Source: Martelella limonii
GTDB taxonomy: Bacteria; Pseudomonadota; Alphaproteobacteria; Rhizobiales; Rhizobiaceae
NCBI RefSeq assembly: GCF_013344475.1
Contig: NZ_JABUOU010000011.1
Coordinates: forward strand, 62,001 to 126,000
Length of the DNA stretch: 64,000 nt
Direction of reading: 5' to 3'
Under the pieces are notes generated by a model. It was not told the DNA's origin, ran no database searches, and saw nothing but the letters and a program-made list of their open reading frames with translations. Made by a program: the position numbers and the translations under genes. This document shows positions 9,263-17,639 of the stretch, one piece after another (position 1 is the stretch's first letter; each line of letters begins with the position of its first letter).

Positions 9263-10075
9263 CTAGAGTGTTTCCCGCAAAACCGCCGAAAGCGGCCGGT
9301 GAATGGAGGGGGCCGCAAACAGGACCGCGCCGCCGTCAAGATCGGGCGGGAGGAGGCGGGATGGCTGACCAAGATGGCTGCGCACAATACCCGCTTCGGT
9401 CGCGATCAGGCCGGCTGCGGCGACATCCCACGCAAACAGCGTTTCGGTGTGCGCATCGAGACGGCCGGCGGCAACATAGGCGATGTCCAGCACCGGCGCC
9501 GCCGAACGCCTTACATCCTGGCAGGTGCCAAGCAAGATCGCCACCCGCCGCAAAAGTGGTTCCATGTCGCTCTTGTCGTGGGGAAAACCGGTGCTGACGA
9601 CGGCTCTGGCGAGATCGGTCGGCGCGGCCGGACTGATGGCCACGCCATTCAGAAAGGCGCCGCGCCCCTTCACCGCGGTAAAGGTTTCGCCAAGGGCAGG
9701 CGCATGCACGCAGGCCGCGCGCACGACGCCATCGATCGCAAATGCGACCGCAATGCCGAAATAGCGATGACCGCGCGCGTAATTGGCGCTTCCGTCGATG
9801 GGATCGACCACCCAGAGGGGTCCGGAAAAATCAAAGCCATCACAGCCGGCACTCTCTTCGGAAAGAATGCGATGGCCGGCAAACGCCTGACCGATGTGTG
9901 CAGATATGATCTCGTCCGAGATCATATCTGCGGCCGTGACGACATCATCATGCCCCTTGTAGCGGAGTGACGCGCGAAACCGGGCCCATTGCGCAGTAAC
10001 CGCCCGCCCGGCCGTCATCGCTGCTTCCCGTGCCACAGCGAGAGCATGCCTGTCCGCTTCGCCGTTTCCCATCAT
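9263..10075 (-). CDS. inositol-monophosphatase-family phosphatase
   Basis: Mg2+-dependent, Li+-sensitive-type sugar phosphatase of 270 residues. The metal-binding motifs are SEES near residue 75, WVVDPIDGSANYARG near 90 and AWDVAAAGLIATEAG near 215, all intact. In bacteria relatives act on inositol phosphate, histidinol phosphate, or 3'-phosphoadenosine 5'-phosphate. Because it is divergently placed beside hisB, and HisN-type histidinol phosphatases belong to this family, a role in histidine synthesis is possible, but the sequence alone does not show this. The start at 10075 is preceded by AGAGAG; further in-frame sequence upstream looks non-coding. Confidence 0.8.
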   Translation of the reverse strand: MMGNGEADRHALAVAREAAMTAGRAVTAQWARFRASLRYKGHDDVVTAADMISDEIISAHIGQAFAGHRILSEESAGCDGFDFSGPLWVVDPIDGSANYARGHRYFGIAVAFAIDGVVRAACVHAPALGETFTAVKGRGAFLNGVAISPAAPTDLARAVVSTGFPHDKSDMEPLLRRVAILLGTCQDVRRSAAPVLDIAYVAAGRLDAHTETLFAWDVAAAGLIATEAGIVRSHLGQPSRLLPPDLDGGAVLFAAPSIHRPLSAVLRETL

Positions 10076-10221
10076 CGCCGTCTCTCTAGATTTGATGAGG
10101 CGGCATGCTAGCATGTCGTTCACTGTCCTGGCAGACGATCGGGCCGCTTTTCTTTTGCGCTTCAACGGGCTGCCTGATAAGACACGGCGATTATCCCGTT
10201 TCGATGGAGGCAACAGGCATT

Positions 10222-10830
10222 ATGGCCGTTCAGACCGAAGCCCGCCGCGCCGAGATTGCGCGCGAAACCAAGGAAACCTCGGTTTCCGTATCCGTCAATA
10301 TCGACGGCACCGGTGAGGCCCGCATGGCAACCGGCATCGGCTTCTTCGACCATATGCTGGACCAGCTTTCCCGCCATTCGCTGATCGACATGACGATCAA
10401 CGCCAAGGGCGATCTCCATGTCGACGACCACCACACGGTGGAAGATGTCGGCATTGCCATCGGCCAGGCGCTGGCGAAGGCGCTCGGCAACCGCGCCGGC
10501 GTGACCCGCTATGCCTCGATCGATCTCGCCATGGACGAGACCATGACCAAGGCGGCGATCGACCTTTCGGGCCGGCCGTTCCTGGTGTGGAACGTCACCT
10601 TCCCGAGCGAGAAGATCGGCACGTTCGATACCGAACTGATGCGCGAGTTCTTCCATGCGCTGGCCCAGAATGCGGGCATCACGCTGCATGTGATGAACCA
10701 TTACGGCGCCAACAGCCATCACATCGCCGAGACCTGCTTCAAGGCGGTGGCGCGTGCCTTGCGCGCGGCTGCCGAAATCGATCCCCGTCAGGAAGGCCGC
10801 GTGCCGTCCACGAAGGGCATGCTGGCCTGA
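10222..10830 (+). CDS. hisB: imidazoleglycerol-phosphate dehydratase
   Basis: Step 6 of histidine synthesis: dehydrates imidazole glycerol phosphate to imidazole acetol phosphate, using Mn2+. The 202 residues are the normal length for the stand-alone enzyme, without the phosphatase domain found in enterobacteria. Metal-binding motifs are [12 protein letters not shown] (residues 41-52), [10 protein letters not shown] (66-75) and [11 protein letters not shown] near 152. GGAGG precedes the ATG by 11 bases. First gene of hisB-hisH-hisA, 36 bases before hisH. Confidence 0.97.
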   Translation: MAVQTEARRAEIARETKETSVSVSVNIDGTGEARMATGIGFFDHMLDQLSRHSLIDMTINAKGDLHVDDHHTVEDVGIAIGQALAKALGNRAGVTRYASIDLAMDETMTKAAIDLSGRPFLVWNVTFPSEKIGTFDTELMREFFHALAQNAGITLHVMNHYGANSHHIAETCFKAVARALRAAAEIDPRQEGRVPSTKGMLA

Positions 10831-10866
10831 GCGCGCCGTGCCGCGCCCTAACATCGGAATGAAGCC

Positions 10867-11523
10867 ATGACCCAGACAGTCGCCATCATCGACTATGGTT
10901 CGGGAAATCTGCGCTCGGCCACCAAGGCCTTCGAGCGCGCCGCCCGCGAAAGCGATGCCAATGCCAAGATCGTGCTGACCGACAGGGCCGATATCGTCGC
11001 GTCGGCAGACCGGATCGTGCTGCCGGGCGTCGGTGCCTATGCCGATTGCCGCGCCGGCCTTCACGCCGTTGACGGCATGGTCGAGGCGATCCGTGATGTC
11101 GTCGAGGTCAAGGGTCGGCCCTTCCTCGGCATCTGCGTCGGCATGCAACTGATGTCGGAGCGCGGGCTTGAGAAGACCATCTCGGAAGGCTTCGGCTGGA
11201 TCGCCGGTGACGTCACCCCGATCACGCCCGCCGATCCGGTGCTGAAGATCCCGCAGATCGGCTGGAACACGCTGAAACTTGCGACGCCCCACCCGCTTTT
11301 CGCCGGCATCGAGACCGGAGAGGACGGGTTGCACGCCTATTTCGTCCACTCCTACCACCTCGCCGCCACGAAGCCGGACCAGGTCATCGCCACCACCGAT
11401 TACGGCGGCCCGGTCACCGCCTTCGTCGCGAACGGCAACAAGGCGGGCAGCCAGTTCCACCCGGAAAAGAGCCAGACCCTCGGCCTGAAGCTGATCGCCA
11501 ATTTTTTGGAGTGGGCGCCCTGA
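10867..11523 (+). CDS. hisH: imidazole glycerol phosphate synthase, glutaminase subunit
   Basis: Hydrolyses glutamine and passes ammonia to HisF for ring closure to imidazole glycerol phosphate. The product has 218 residues and is a class I glutamine amidotransferase. The triad is Cys90 in LGICVGMQ, His198 and Glu200 in QFHPEKSQ. It lies 36 bases downstream of hisB and 35 bases upstream of hisA on the same strand. Its partner hisF is 1.7 kb away because of the inserted DUF3800 gene. Confidence 0.97.
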   Translation: MTQTVAIIDYGSGNLRSATKAFERAARESDANAKIVLTDRADIVASADRIVLPGVGAYADCRAGLHAVDGMVEAIRDVVEVKGRPFLGICVGMQLMSERGLEKTISEGFGWIAGDVTPITPADPVLKIPQIGWNTLKLATPHPLFAGIETGEDGLHAYFVHSYHLAATKPDQVIATTDYGGPVTAFVANGNKAGSQFHPEKSQTLGLKLIANFLEWAP

Positions 11524-11558
11524 GGCTGCCTCTCCGCAACACGAAAGACTGAAACCAG

Positions 11559-12287
11559 ATGATCCTTTTCCCCGCAATCGACCTGAAGGACGGCCAGTGC
11601 GTTCGGCTGAAGCTCGGCGACATGGAACAGGCGACGATCTACAATCCCGATCCGGCCGCGCAGGCGAAGGCCTTCGAGGAACAAGGATTTTCGTGGCTGC
11701 ATGTGGTTGACCTCAACGGCGCCTTTGCCGGCGAGAGCGTGAATGGCGCAGCGGTCGACGCCATCCTCAAGGCGACGAAGAACCCGGTGCAGCTCGGCGG
11801 CGGCATCCGGTCGCTCGATCATATCGAGAACTGGCTGTCGCGCGGGCTCGCGCGAGTCATTCTCGGCACCGTCGCGGTGCGTGATCCCGAGCTGGTGAAG
11901 GCCGCGTGCAAGGCGTTTCCAGGCAAGGTCGCCGTCGGCATCGACGCGCGCGGCGGCAAGGTGGCGGTCGAGGGCTGGGCGGAGGCTTCCGAGCTTGAAG
12001 TGGTCGAGCTTGCCAGGCGCTTCGAAGGCGCTGGCGTTGCCGCGATCATCTACACCGATATTGACCGCGACGGCATTCTGACCGGCATCAACTGGGAGGC
12101 GACGCTGGAGCTTGCCCGCGCCGTTTCCATTCCCGTGATCGCCTCCGGCGGCCTCGCCTCGATGGACGACATCGCCCGGATGACCAAGCCCGACGCCCAG
12201 ATCCTCGAAGGCGCTATCTCCGGCCGCGCGCTCTATGATGGCCGGATCGACCCGGCCGAAGCGCTGGCGCTGCTGAAAGGCCAATGA
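11559..12287 (+). CDS. hisA: phosphoribosylformimino-5-aminoimidazole carboxamide ribotide isomerase
   Basis: Amadori isomerase of step 4 of histidine synthesis; a TIM barrel of 242 residues. Catalytic acids are Asp8 in FPAIDLKDG and Asp129 in VGIDARGG; phosphate-binding loops are GGGIRSLD and [10 protein letters not shown]. It is homologous to the downstream hisF. In most relatives hisF follows within a few dozen bases; here 934 bases intervene, carrying a reversed DUF3800 gene. Confidence 0.97.
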   Translation: MILFPAIDLKDGQCVRLKLGDMEQATIYNPDPAAQAKAFEEQGFSWLHVVDLNGAFAGESVNGAAVDAILKATKNPVQLGGGIRSLDHIENWLSRGLARVILGTVAVRDPELVKAACKAFPGKVAVGIDARGGKVAVEGWAEASELEVVELARRFEGAGVAAIIYTDIDRDGILTGINWEATLELARAVSIPVIASGGLASMDDIARMTKPDAQILEGAISGRALYDGRIDPAEALALLKGQ

Positions 12288-12418
12288 AACGAATCGGTTA
12301 GGCGCTAAGCCATTGAATCTTAAAGCCTGCTATTGATATTTTCTGGCAATCGCACTATATCTTTTACAAATGGATTGGGGTTTCTCGGTCGGCGTTAGGC
12401 TTCGGAGTATTCCGGGGC

Positions 12419-13174
12419 CTAAATGCTTTCAGGGGGGCGGTACGCAAGTAGCCCGCCCTGCATTTTTCTTTTGGTCCCGATTTTCTCCAGCTTTGGCCGG
12501 ATAATTTCAAATGCCCTGTTGGGCTGACCGTGTCTCAGAAAATTCAGTCCGGTAGGGCGCGCGGTCAGGTCTGCGATCTGAAGTCCGGTGGAGTTCGCCT
12601 TTTTGTCGCCGAAGACGATATTGAAGCCCTGAAAAGGCTTTCGCAGACTATTCCAACCGTCCGCCACACGTCTGAACTCCAGCTCGAGATCGGTGTCTTC
12701 CTTGTCTCCGCGTTTTTCGAAGACAAAGAAATGCCGCTTGTCCTGAACGCCTTTCCGGCGAAGATTTTTAAAAATCTCCTCGAGCAGGAACCTGAGAGCG
12801 AGCGCATATGGGTTTTCCTGCACCAGCTCTGCCTCCACCGATCTTTTGTCGATCACAGCGCTGAAGATGCGAAATCTCGCCGCGGCAATCTGATCGGAGA
12901 GGTCGTTGAGAAAGGCGTGGCGCAGTTCGGGATCCGTCATGATCGCGAAGGGACCGAACTGCTTTCGGATGTCACGCTCGTGCAGGACAACCATATCATG
13001 GCCAAAATACCGGAACTTGAAATCCTGAAATGCGGGAACGACCCGCTTGCAATAATCGACCTTTCGAAAGCAGCAGATATTCAAGACAAAAATGGGGTAC
13101 TCAGGATCGATCGACATCAAGGAGTGATCGCCGCTTTCATCAGCGTAGAATATGTACTCGCCATTTTCCGTCAT
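12419..13174 (-). CDS. DUF3800 domain protein inserted between hisA and hisF
   Basis: Protein of 251 residues with the DUF3800 hallmark YADESGDHS at the N-terminus (Asp and Glu, nuclease-like acidic pair) and a C-terminal [11 protein letters not shown] stretch with a further conserved Asp. The family has no proven activity; an RNase H-like fold has been suggested and members occur near mobile and defence genes. The gene is on the opposite strand to the his operon, is visibly richer in A+T than its neighbours (for example the stretch after the stop, 12300-12380), and its 5' end lies only 47 bases from hisF. A TTG at 13210 with GAGG upstream is an alternative start adding 12 residues. Confidence 0.8.
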   Translation of the reverse strand: MTENGEYIFYADESGDHSLMSIDPEYPIFVLNICCFRKVDYCKRVVPAFQDFKFRYFGHDMVVLHERDIRKQFGPFAIMTDPELRHAFLNDLSDQIAAARFRIFSAVIDKRSVEAELVQENPYALALRFLLEEIFKNLRRKGVQDKRHFFVFEKRGDKEDTDLELEFRRVADGWNSLRKPFQGFNIVFGDKKANSTGLQIADLTARPTGLNFLRHGQPNRAFEIIRPKLEKIGTKRKMQGGLLAYRPPESI

Positions 13175-13221
13175 GGGCTCTATTAAGCTACTGCGTTTTG
13201 AAAACCGCAAGAGGTCCTCAA

Positions 13222-14004
13222 TTGTCTCTCAAAGCCCGTGTCATTCCCTGTCTCGACGTCAAGGACGGCCGTGTCGTCAAGGGGGTCAACTTTGTCGATC
13301 TGATCGATGCCGGCGATCCGGTGGAGGCGGCGAAGGCCTATGATGCGGCGGGTGCCGACGAACTCTGCTTTCTCGACATCACCGCGACCTCCGACAATCG
13401 CGACACCATCTTCGACGTGGTGACCCGCACCGCCGAACACTGCTTCATGCCGCTGACGGTTGGCGGCGGGGTGCGCACGGTCGCCGATATCCGCAAGCTT
13501 CTCCTCTGCGGCGCCGACAAGGTGTCGATCAATTCGGCCGCCGTGAGGAACCCGGAATTCGTGGCAGAGGCCGCCGACAAGTTCGGCAATCAGTGCATCG
13601 TCGTCTCGATCGACGCGAAACGCCGCGAGACCCCGGCAGAGGAAGGCGACAGCGCCTGGGAGATCTTCACCCATGGCGGCCGCCAGCCGACCGGCATCGA
13701 CGCCATAAAATTTGCCCGCAAGGTGGTCGCTCTCGGCGCGGGCGAGATCATGCTGACCTCAATGGACCGCGACGGCACCAAGGCCGGCTACGATATCGCG
13801 CTGACCCGCACGCTTGCAGATGCGGTGTCCGTGCCGGTGATTGCGTCAGGCGGCGTCGGCACGCTCGACCACATGGTCGAAGGGATCCGCGACGGCCATG
13901 CGACCGCGGTTCTGGCTGCGTCGATTTTTCACTTCGGCACCTATTCCATAGGAGAGGCCAAACAGTATATGGCTGACAACGGGATTGCCGTCAGGCTCGA
14001 CTGA
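13222..14004 (+). CDS. hisF: imidazole glycerol phosphate synthase, cyclase subunit
   Basis: Cyclase half of IGP synthase, using ammonia from HisH; TIM barrel of 260 residues. Catalytic Asp residues are in [10 protein letters not shown] (Asp12) and VVSIDAKR. The conserved N-terminus [11 protein letters not shown] fixes the start at a TTG codon (13222), with AAGAGG seven bases upstream; no ATG is available at this point. The non-standard start and the neighbouring reversed gene make its expression unusual, since it must be reached by read-through from hisA over the antisense gene or by a local promoter. Confidence 0.95.
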   Translation: MSLKARVIPCLDVKDGRVVKGVNFVDLIDAGDPVEAAKAYDAAGADELCFLDITATSDNRDTIFDVVTRTAEHCFMPLTVGGGVRTVADIRKLLLCGADKVSINSAAVRNPEFVAEAADKFGNQCIVVSIDAKRRETPAEEGDSAWEIFTHGGRQPTGIDAIKFARKVVALGAGEIMLTSMDRDGTKAGYDIALTRTLADAVSVPVIASGGVGTLDHMVEGIRDGHATAVLAASIFHFGTYSIGEAKQYMADNGIAVRLD

Positions 14005-14020
14005 CGGCAAAGGAGAAGAC

Positions 14021-14344
14021 ATGTCCGATTTCACACTCGCCGATCTGGAGGCGATCGTCGCGCAGCGTGCTCAGGCTTCGCCGGAGGAAAGCTGGACGGC
14101 AAAGCTCGTTGCCAAGGGCCAGACGAAGGCCGCCAAGAAGCTGGGCGAGGAAGCCGTCGAAGCCGTGATCGCCGCCATTTCCGAAGACCGGCAGAACCTC
14201 GTCGAAGAAAGCGCAGACGTGCTGTTCCACCTCCTGGTGGTGCTGAAGATCGCCGGCATCCCGCTTTCCGACGTCATGGACGAGCTTGCCCGCCGGACGG
14301 GCCAGTCCGGTATAGCCGAGAAGGCGGGACGTCAGCCGGAATGA
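14021..14344 (+). CDS. hisE: phosphoribosyl-ATP pyrophosphatase
   Basis: Step 2 of histidine synthesis: hydrolyses phosphoribosyl-ATP to phosphoribosyl-AMP. Stand-alone all-alpha MazG-like protein of 107 residues with the Mg2+-binding helix motifs [12 protein letters not shown] and [25 protein letters not shown] before the ATG fixes the start. The stop overlaps the coaA start by ATGA, implying translational coupling. Confidence 0.96.
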   Translation: MSDFTLADLEAIVAQRAQASPEESWTAKLVAKGQTKAAKKLGEEAVEAVIAAISEDRQNLVEESADVLFHLLVVLKIAGIPLSDVMDELARRTGQSGIAEKAGRQPE

Positions 14345-15327
14345 TCGAGGGTTTCGAACTTCCCGATGATGCAGATGCCGTGAGCGCCCGGGTCTCGCCC
14401 TACCGCTTCTTTTCTGCCGAGGAATGGGCTCATTTCCGCGCCGACACGCCGCTCACGCTGACGGCCGACGAAGTGCGCGAGATGCGCTCGCTGAACGACC
14501 CGACCGAAATCGAGGAAGTCCGCCGGATCTATCTGTCGCTGTCGCGGCTGCTGTCCACCCATGTGGAAAGCTCGCAGATGCTGTTCCAGCAGCGCAGCCG
14601 GTTCCTCAATTTCGACGAGAAGGACGCAAAGACCCCCTTCATCATCGGCATCGCCGGCCCCGTGGCCGTCGGCAAATCGACGACCGCCCGACTTCTGAAA
14701 CAGCTTCTCGCGCGCTGGCCCTCAAGCCCCAAGGTCGACCTCGTCACCTCGGACGGCTTTCTCTATCCGAACGCGGTGCTGGAGCGCGAAGGGCTGATGC
14801 AGCGGAAGGGCTTTCCCGAAAGCTTCGATACCGGCGCAATCCTGAACTTCCTGTCGGCAATCAAGGCCGGCATGCCCAATGTCCGGGCGCCGCGCTATTC
14901 GCATCTGAGCTATGACGTGATGCCAGACAATGCCATCACCGTGGACCGGCCCGACATCCTGGTGTTCGAGGGCATCAACGTGCTGCAGACCCGCCATCTT
15001 CCGGCCGGCGGGCGGATGGTGCCGATGGTGTCGGATTTCTTCGACTTCTCGATCTATATCGACGCCGACGTGGCGCTCATCCATCAATGGTATATCGAGC
15101 GCTTCCGGCAGCTGCGCGCCACGGCCTTCCAGAACCCTGCCTCCTATTTCCACCGCTTCACCCAGATCTCCGAGGCGGAGGCGACCGCCCACGCGGAAAA
15201 GCTATGGGACAACATCAATCTCAGGAATCTCGAGGAAAACATCCTGCCGACGCGCCCGCGCGCCGATCTGATCCTGCGCAAGGGCCGCGATCACATGGTT
15301 GAAACGGTGGCGCTCAGAAAACTGTAA
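14341..15327 (+). CDS. coaA: pantothenate kinase, type I
   Basis: First and regulated step of coenzyme A synthesis, ATP-dependent phosphorylation of pantothenate. The 328 residues match the prokaryotic type I (CoaA) length. The P-loop GPVAVGKST is at residues 106-114, followed by [10 protein letters not shown] and the pantothenate/CoA-binding segment [10 protein letters not shown]. It is coupled to hisE by a four-base overlap, a his-coaA linkage common in rhizobia. Confidence 0.96.
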   Translation: MIEGFELPDDADAVSARVSPYRFFSAEEWAHFRADTPLTLTADEVREMRSLNDPTEIEEVRRIYLSLSRLLSTHVESSQMLFQQRSRFLNFDEKDAKTPFIIGIAGPVAVGKSTTARLLKQLLARWPSSPKVDLVTSDGFLYPNAVLEREGLMQRKGFPESFDTGAILNFLSAIKAGMPNVRAPRYSHLSYDVMPDNAITVDRPDILVFEGINVLQTRHLPAGGRMVPMVSDFFDFSIYIDADVALIHQWYIERFRQLRATAFQNPASYFHRFTQISEAEATAHAEKLWDNINLRNLEENILPTRPRADLILRKGRDHMVETVALRKL

Positions 15328-15337
15328 GGTCCGCCCA

Positions 15338-15793
15338 TCAGACCTTTGAGGGATCGCGCACCGGAACCTGGGCGAGCACGGTATAGGTCATCACCACGTC
15401 GTCATCCTGATTGAACATCGTGACACGGGTGCGGATGCGGCCGAATTCCGGGCGTTTTTCATGGCGGCTGGTCTCGATCACCTCGCGCGTCGTGGTCATC
15501 CGGTCACCGGGCCTGCCCGGCAGGCGCCAGCGCAGCTCTTCGAGGCCGAGCCCCACCATCGGCGTATCGCCGAAGCTTCCGGAGGTGACGAACATCCGCA
15601 TGGAAAGCGAGGCCAGTTGCCAACCGCTGGCAATCAGCGAACCGAAGCGGCCGTTTGCGGCGGCTTCGGGGTCGGTATGCATCGGCTGCGGATCATATTC
15701 GCTGGCAAAGCGAATGATATCGGCCTCGGTCAGGGTGACAGGTTCGCTGGTCCAGGTTTCGCCGACCTCGATATCTTCAAAATAGCGCTGCAT
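15338..15793 (-). CDS. MaoC-like (R)-specific enoyl-CoA hydratase
   Basis: Hot-dog-fold hydratase of 151 residues, expected to add water to an enoyl-CoA. The hydratase-2 motif is visible: RFASEYDPQPMHTDPEAA followed by FGSLIASGWQ, containing the catalytic Asp and His. It converges with coaA with only 10 bases between them, and is the last gene of the minus-strand arm of the aromatic-CoA locus, 94 bases after the MarR gene. This context suggests hydration of an unsaturated CoA intermediate after ring reduction or opening; that role is inferred. Confidence 0.8.
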   Translation of the reverse strand: MQRYFEDIEVGETWTSEPVTLTEADIIRFASEYDPQPMHTDPEAAANGRFGSLIASGWQLASLSMRMFVTSGSFGDTPMVGLGLEELRWRLPGRPGDRMTTTREVIETSRHEKRPEFGRIRTRVTMFNQDDDVVMTYTVLAQVPVRDPSKV

Positions 15794-15887
15794 GGTCCTC
15801 TCCCGCTGACAATGTGCTTGCTTCCGGCCTCTTCCAAACCGCGCGCAACACCCGCAGCGGCATATACGCCTATCCGGACAGCGTGCC

Positions 15888-16349
15888 TTACAAATGCGGC
15901 TTGTGGCGGATATCCATCATGATCGAAATCGCCCGGGCAATGTCCGGCTCGCCGATCTCTTCAAAAATCTCGTCGATCCAGCCGCGATGGACGGCGGTTG
16001 CCTCATCCATCAGCGCCTTGCCCTTGGGGGTGATGCGCACCAGAAAGGCGCGGCGATCGGTTTCCTGGTTTTCCCGCTCGACCAGGCCCTCCGACACCAG
16101 TTTCTCGATGACGCCGGTGACATTGCCGTTCGACACCACAAGCTGCTTGGAAAGCTCGCTCATACGCATGCCCTCGGGCGCAGCGTGCAGCGCGGCCATC
16201 ACGTCGAAGCGCGGCAGCGTCATCGCGTATTTCTCGCGCAGCCTTTCGCGCAGATTGCCCTCGACATGGCGCACCGCCTTCAGCATCTGCAGCCAGAGGC
16301 GGACGCGCTGGGTGGCAAGGGCCGGATCTTTGATGTCACGAACGGTCAT
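15888..16349 (-). CDS. MarR-family transcriptional regulator of the aromatic-CoA locus
   Basis: Dimeric winged-helix regulator of 153 residues. The DNA-binding core is MSELSKQLVVSNGNVTGVIE followed by the wing QETDRRAFLVRITPKG. The N-terminus is followed by a helix (LQMLKAVRHVEGNLRERLR) typical of ligand-responsive MarR proteins; several relatives sense aryl-CoA thioesters. It lies within the minus-strand catabolic operon, 70 bases after the RidA-family gene. An 8-bp inverted repeat directly upstream of the ATG suggests autoregulation. A TTG 15 codons upstream is a possible alternative start. Confidence 0.88.
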   Translation of the reverse strand: MTVRDIKDPALATQRVRLWLQMLKAVRHVEGNLRERLREKYAMTLPRFDVMAALHAAPEGMRMSELSKQLVVSNGNVTGVIEKLVSEGLVERENQETDRRAFLVRITPKGKALMDEATAVHRGWIDEIFEEIGEPDIARAISIMMDIRHKPHL

Positions 16350-16375
16350 GGCGGATACTTTCTGTTTTATCCGCC
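16350..16375. promoter_or_regulatory. inverted repeat abutting the MarR start, probable autoregulatory site
   Basis: GGCGGATA (16350-16357) and TATCCGCC (16368-16375) are exact reverse complements separated by 10 bases. The left arm touches the start codon on the minus strand. It could be an operator or, in mRNA, a hairpin next to the start codon. Confidence 0.45.
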
Positions 16376-16419
16376 TTAGCCGCATTTGCTTCAAACCTCA
16401 ACCGGATTGCGGGCGGGGA

Positions 16420-16839
16420 TCAATCGTTCGGAATGACGGCGGTTGCCTCGATCTCGATCTTGGCTGCATCTTCCATCAGTGCCACCACCTGAACCACGGC
16501 CATTGCCGGAAAATGCCGGCCGAGGACCTTGCGGTAGGCGGCGCCGATCGCCTTGAGATTGTCGAGATATTCGCGCTTGTCGGTGATGTACCAGGTCAGC
16601 CGCACCAGATGCTCGGGACGGGCGCCGCCTTCGGCGAGGACAGCGACGATATTGCGCAGCGTCTGTTCGAACTGGCCGACGAGATCGTCATGTTCGAACT
16701 CCTGACGCGCGTTCCAGCCGATCAGACCGCCGGTGAAGATCACGCGGCCTTCGGCAAGCATGCCATTGGCATAGCCACGCGCCGGCTCCCAGCCTTCGGG
16801 GTGGAGGAACTGATGCGGCGACTGCAAATAGGTGGTCAT
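16420..16839 (-). CDS. RidA/YjgF-family protein, active-site Arg not conserved
   Basis: Trimeric chorismate-mutase-like fold protein of 139 residues. Family landmarks are FTGGLIGWNA, LRNIVAVLAEGGARPEHLVR and the tail AAKIEIEATAVIP. In RidA proper the segment before that tail reads PARSAVQV or similar, with an arginine required for imine/enamine hydrolysis. Here it reads FPAMAVVQVV, with Met in place of the Arg, so classical deaminase activity is doubtful. It is located between the SDR and MarR genes of the aromatic-CoA operon. A role with an enamine-type CoA intermediate is attractive but inferred. Confidence 0.85.
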   Translation of the reverse strand: MTTYLQSPHQFLHPEGWEPARGYANGMLAEGRVIFTGGLIGWNARQEFEHDDLVGQFEQTLRNIVAVLAEGGARPEHLVRLTWYITDKREYLDNLKAIGAAYRKVLGRHFPAMAVVQVVALMEDAAKIEIEATAVIPND

Positions 16840-16895
16840 GTGTAAGCTCTCAAATAGATAGTGACGGCGCTTATGCGCGTTTCGGGCGTGCCCGC

Positions 16896-17639
16896 TCAGG
16901 CCTCGCCGCCTGAAATGGATATGGCCTGGCCCGTGACCATGGCGGCCTGGTCCGAGCACAGCCAGAGCACCGCGCCGGCAACATCTTCCGGCGGCACCAG
17001 CCGCTTCATCGGATTGGTGGCCTCAAGGGCGGCGCGCGCCTCTTCGGCGCTGCGGCCCGTGGTCTCGACGATGCGGGCGATCGAACGCTCGGTCATCTCG
17101 GTATCGAGAAAGCCCGGGCAGATCGCGTTGACCGTGATCCCCTTGCGGGCATATTCGAGGGCTACCGATTTCACCATGCCGACGACGCCGTGCTTGGCCG
17201 CCGCATAGGGCGCGACATAGGCATAGCCCTTGAGCCCGGCGGTGGACGCGATCGCGATCAGCCGGCCTTCTCGGCCCTTCATCGCCGTGAGGCCTTCCCG
17301 CATTGTCAGGAAGGTTCCGGTGAGGTTGACGGCGACCATGGCGTTGAAGCTCTCGAGCGTGGTCGCGGCAAACGGCGCGCTTTCGGACGCGCCGGCATTG
17401 GCGATCACGATATCCAACGGGCCGGCCGCCGCAAACAGCGCCTTGACCTCTGCCTCAACAGTGATGTCTGCGGTCATGGCGGAAATGCCCGCATGACCTT
17501 CGGCCACCTGATCGAGCGGGCCCTGACGGCGGCCGCAGATGATCACCTCGGCACCCGCCTCGGCAAGCGCCCGTGCGATCACCGCACCGACGCCCGAGCC
17601 CCCGCCCGTCACCAGCGCTTTCTTGCCGGAAACGCTCAT
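16896..17639 (-). CDS. SDR-family oxidoreductase
   Basis: Short-chain dehydrogenase of 247 residues. The cofactor loop TGGGSGVG is at 11-18, NAG at 81-83, and the catalytic Ser132, Tyr145 and Lys149 are in STAGLKGYAYVAPYAAAK. CGRRQ after the second strand is compatible with NADP or NAD. Its ATG overlaps the stop of the monooxygenase/OYE gene by four bases, so the two are translated together. In this setting it probably oxidises or reduces a hydroxy- or oxo-acyl-CoA produced by the upstream enzyme. Confidence 0.88.
   Translation of the reverse strand: MSVSGKKALVTGGGSGVGAVIARALAEAGAEVIICGRRQGPLDQVAEGHAGISAMTADITVEAEVKALFAAAGPLDIVIANAGASESAPFAATTLESFNAMVAVNLTGTFLTMREGLTAMKGREGRLIAIASTAGLKGYAYVAPYAAAKHGVVGMVKSVALEYARKGITVNAICPGFLDTEMTERSIARIVETTGRSAEEARAALEATNPMKRLVPPEDVAGAVLWLCSDQAAMVTGQAISISGGEA

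Noticed and set aside
10104-10115. CATGCTAGCATG palindrome between the phosphatase gene and hisB as a his operator
   Set aside because: Twelve bases can arise by chance in this length of sequence, and no regulator or promoter box is placed suitably.
12419-13221. DUF3800 insertion as a transposon with target duplication
   Set aside because: No terminal inverted repeats, transposase or flanking direct repeat was found at the junctions by eye.
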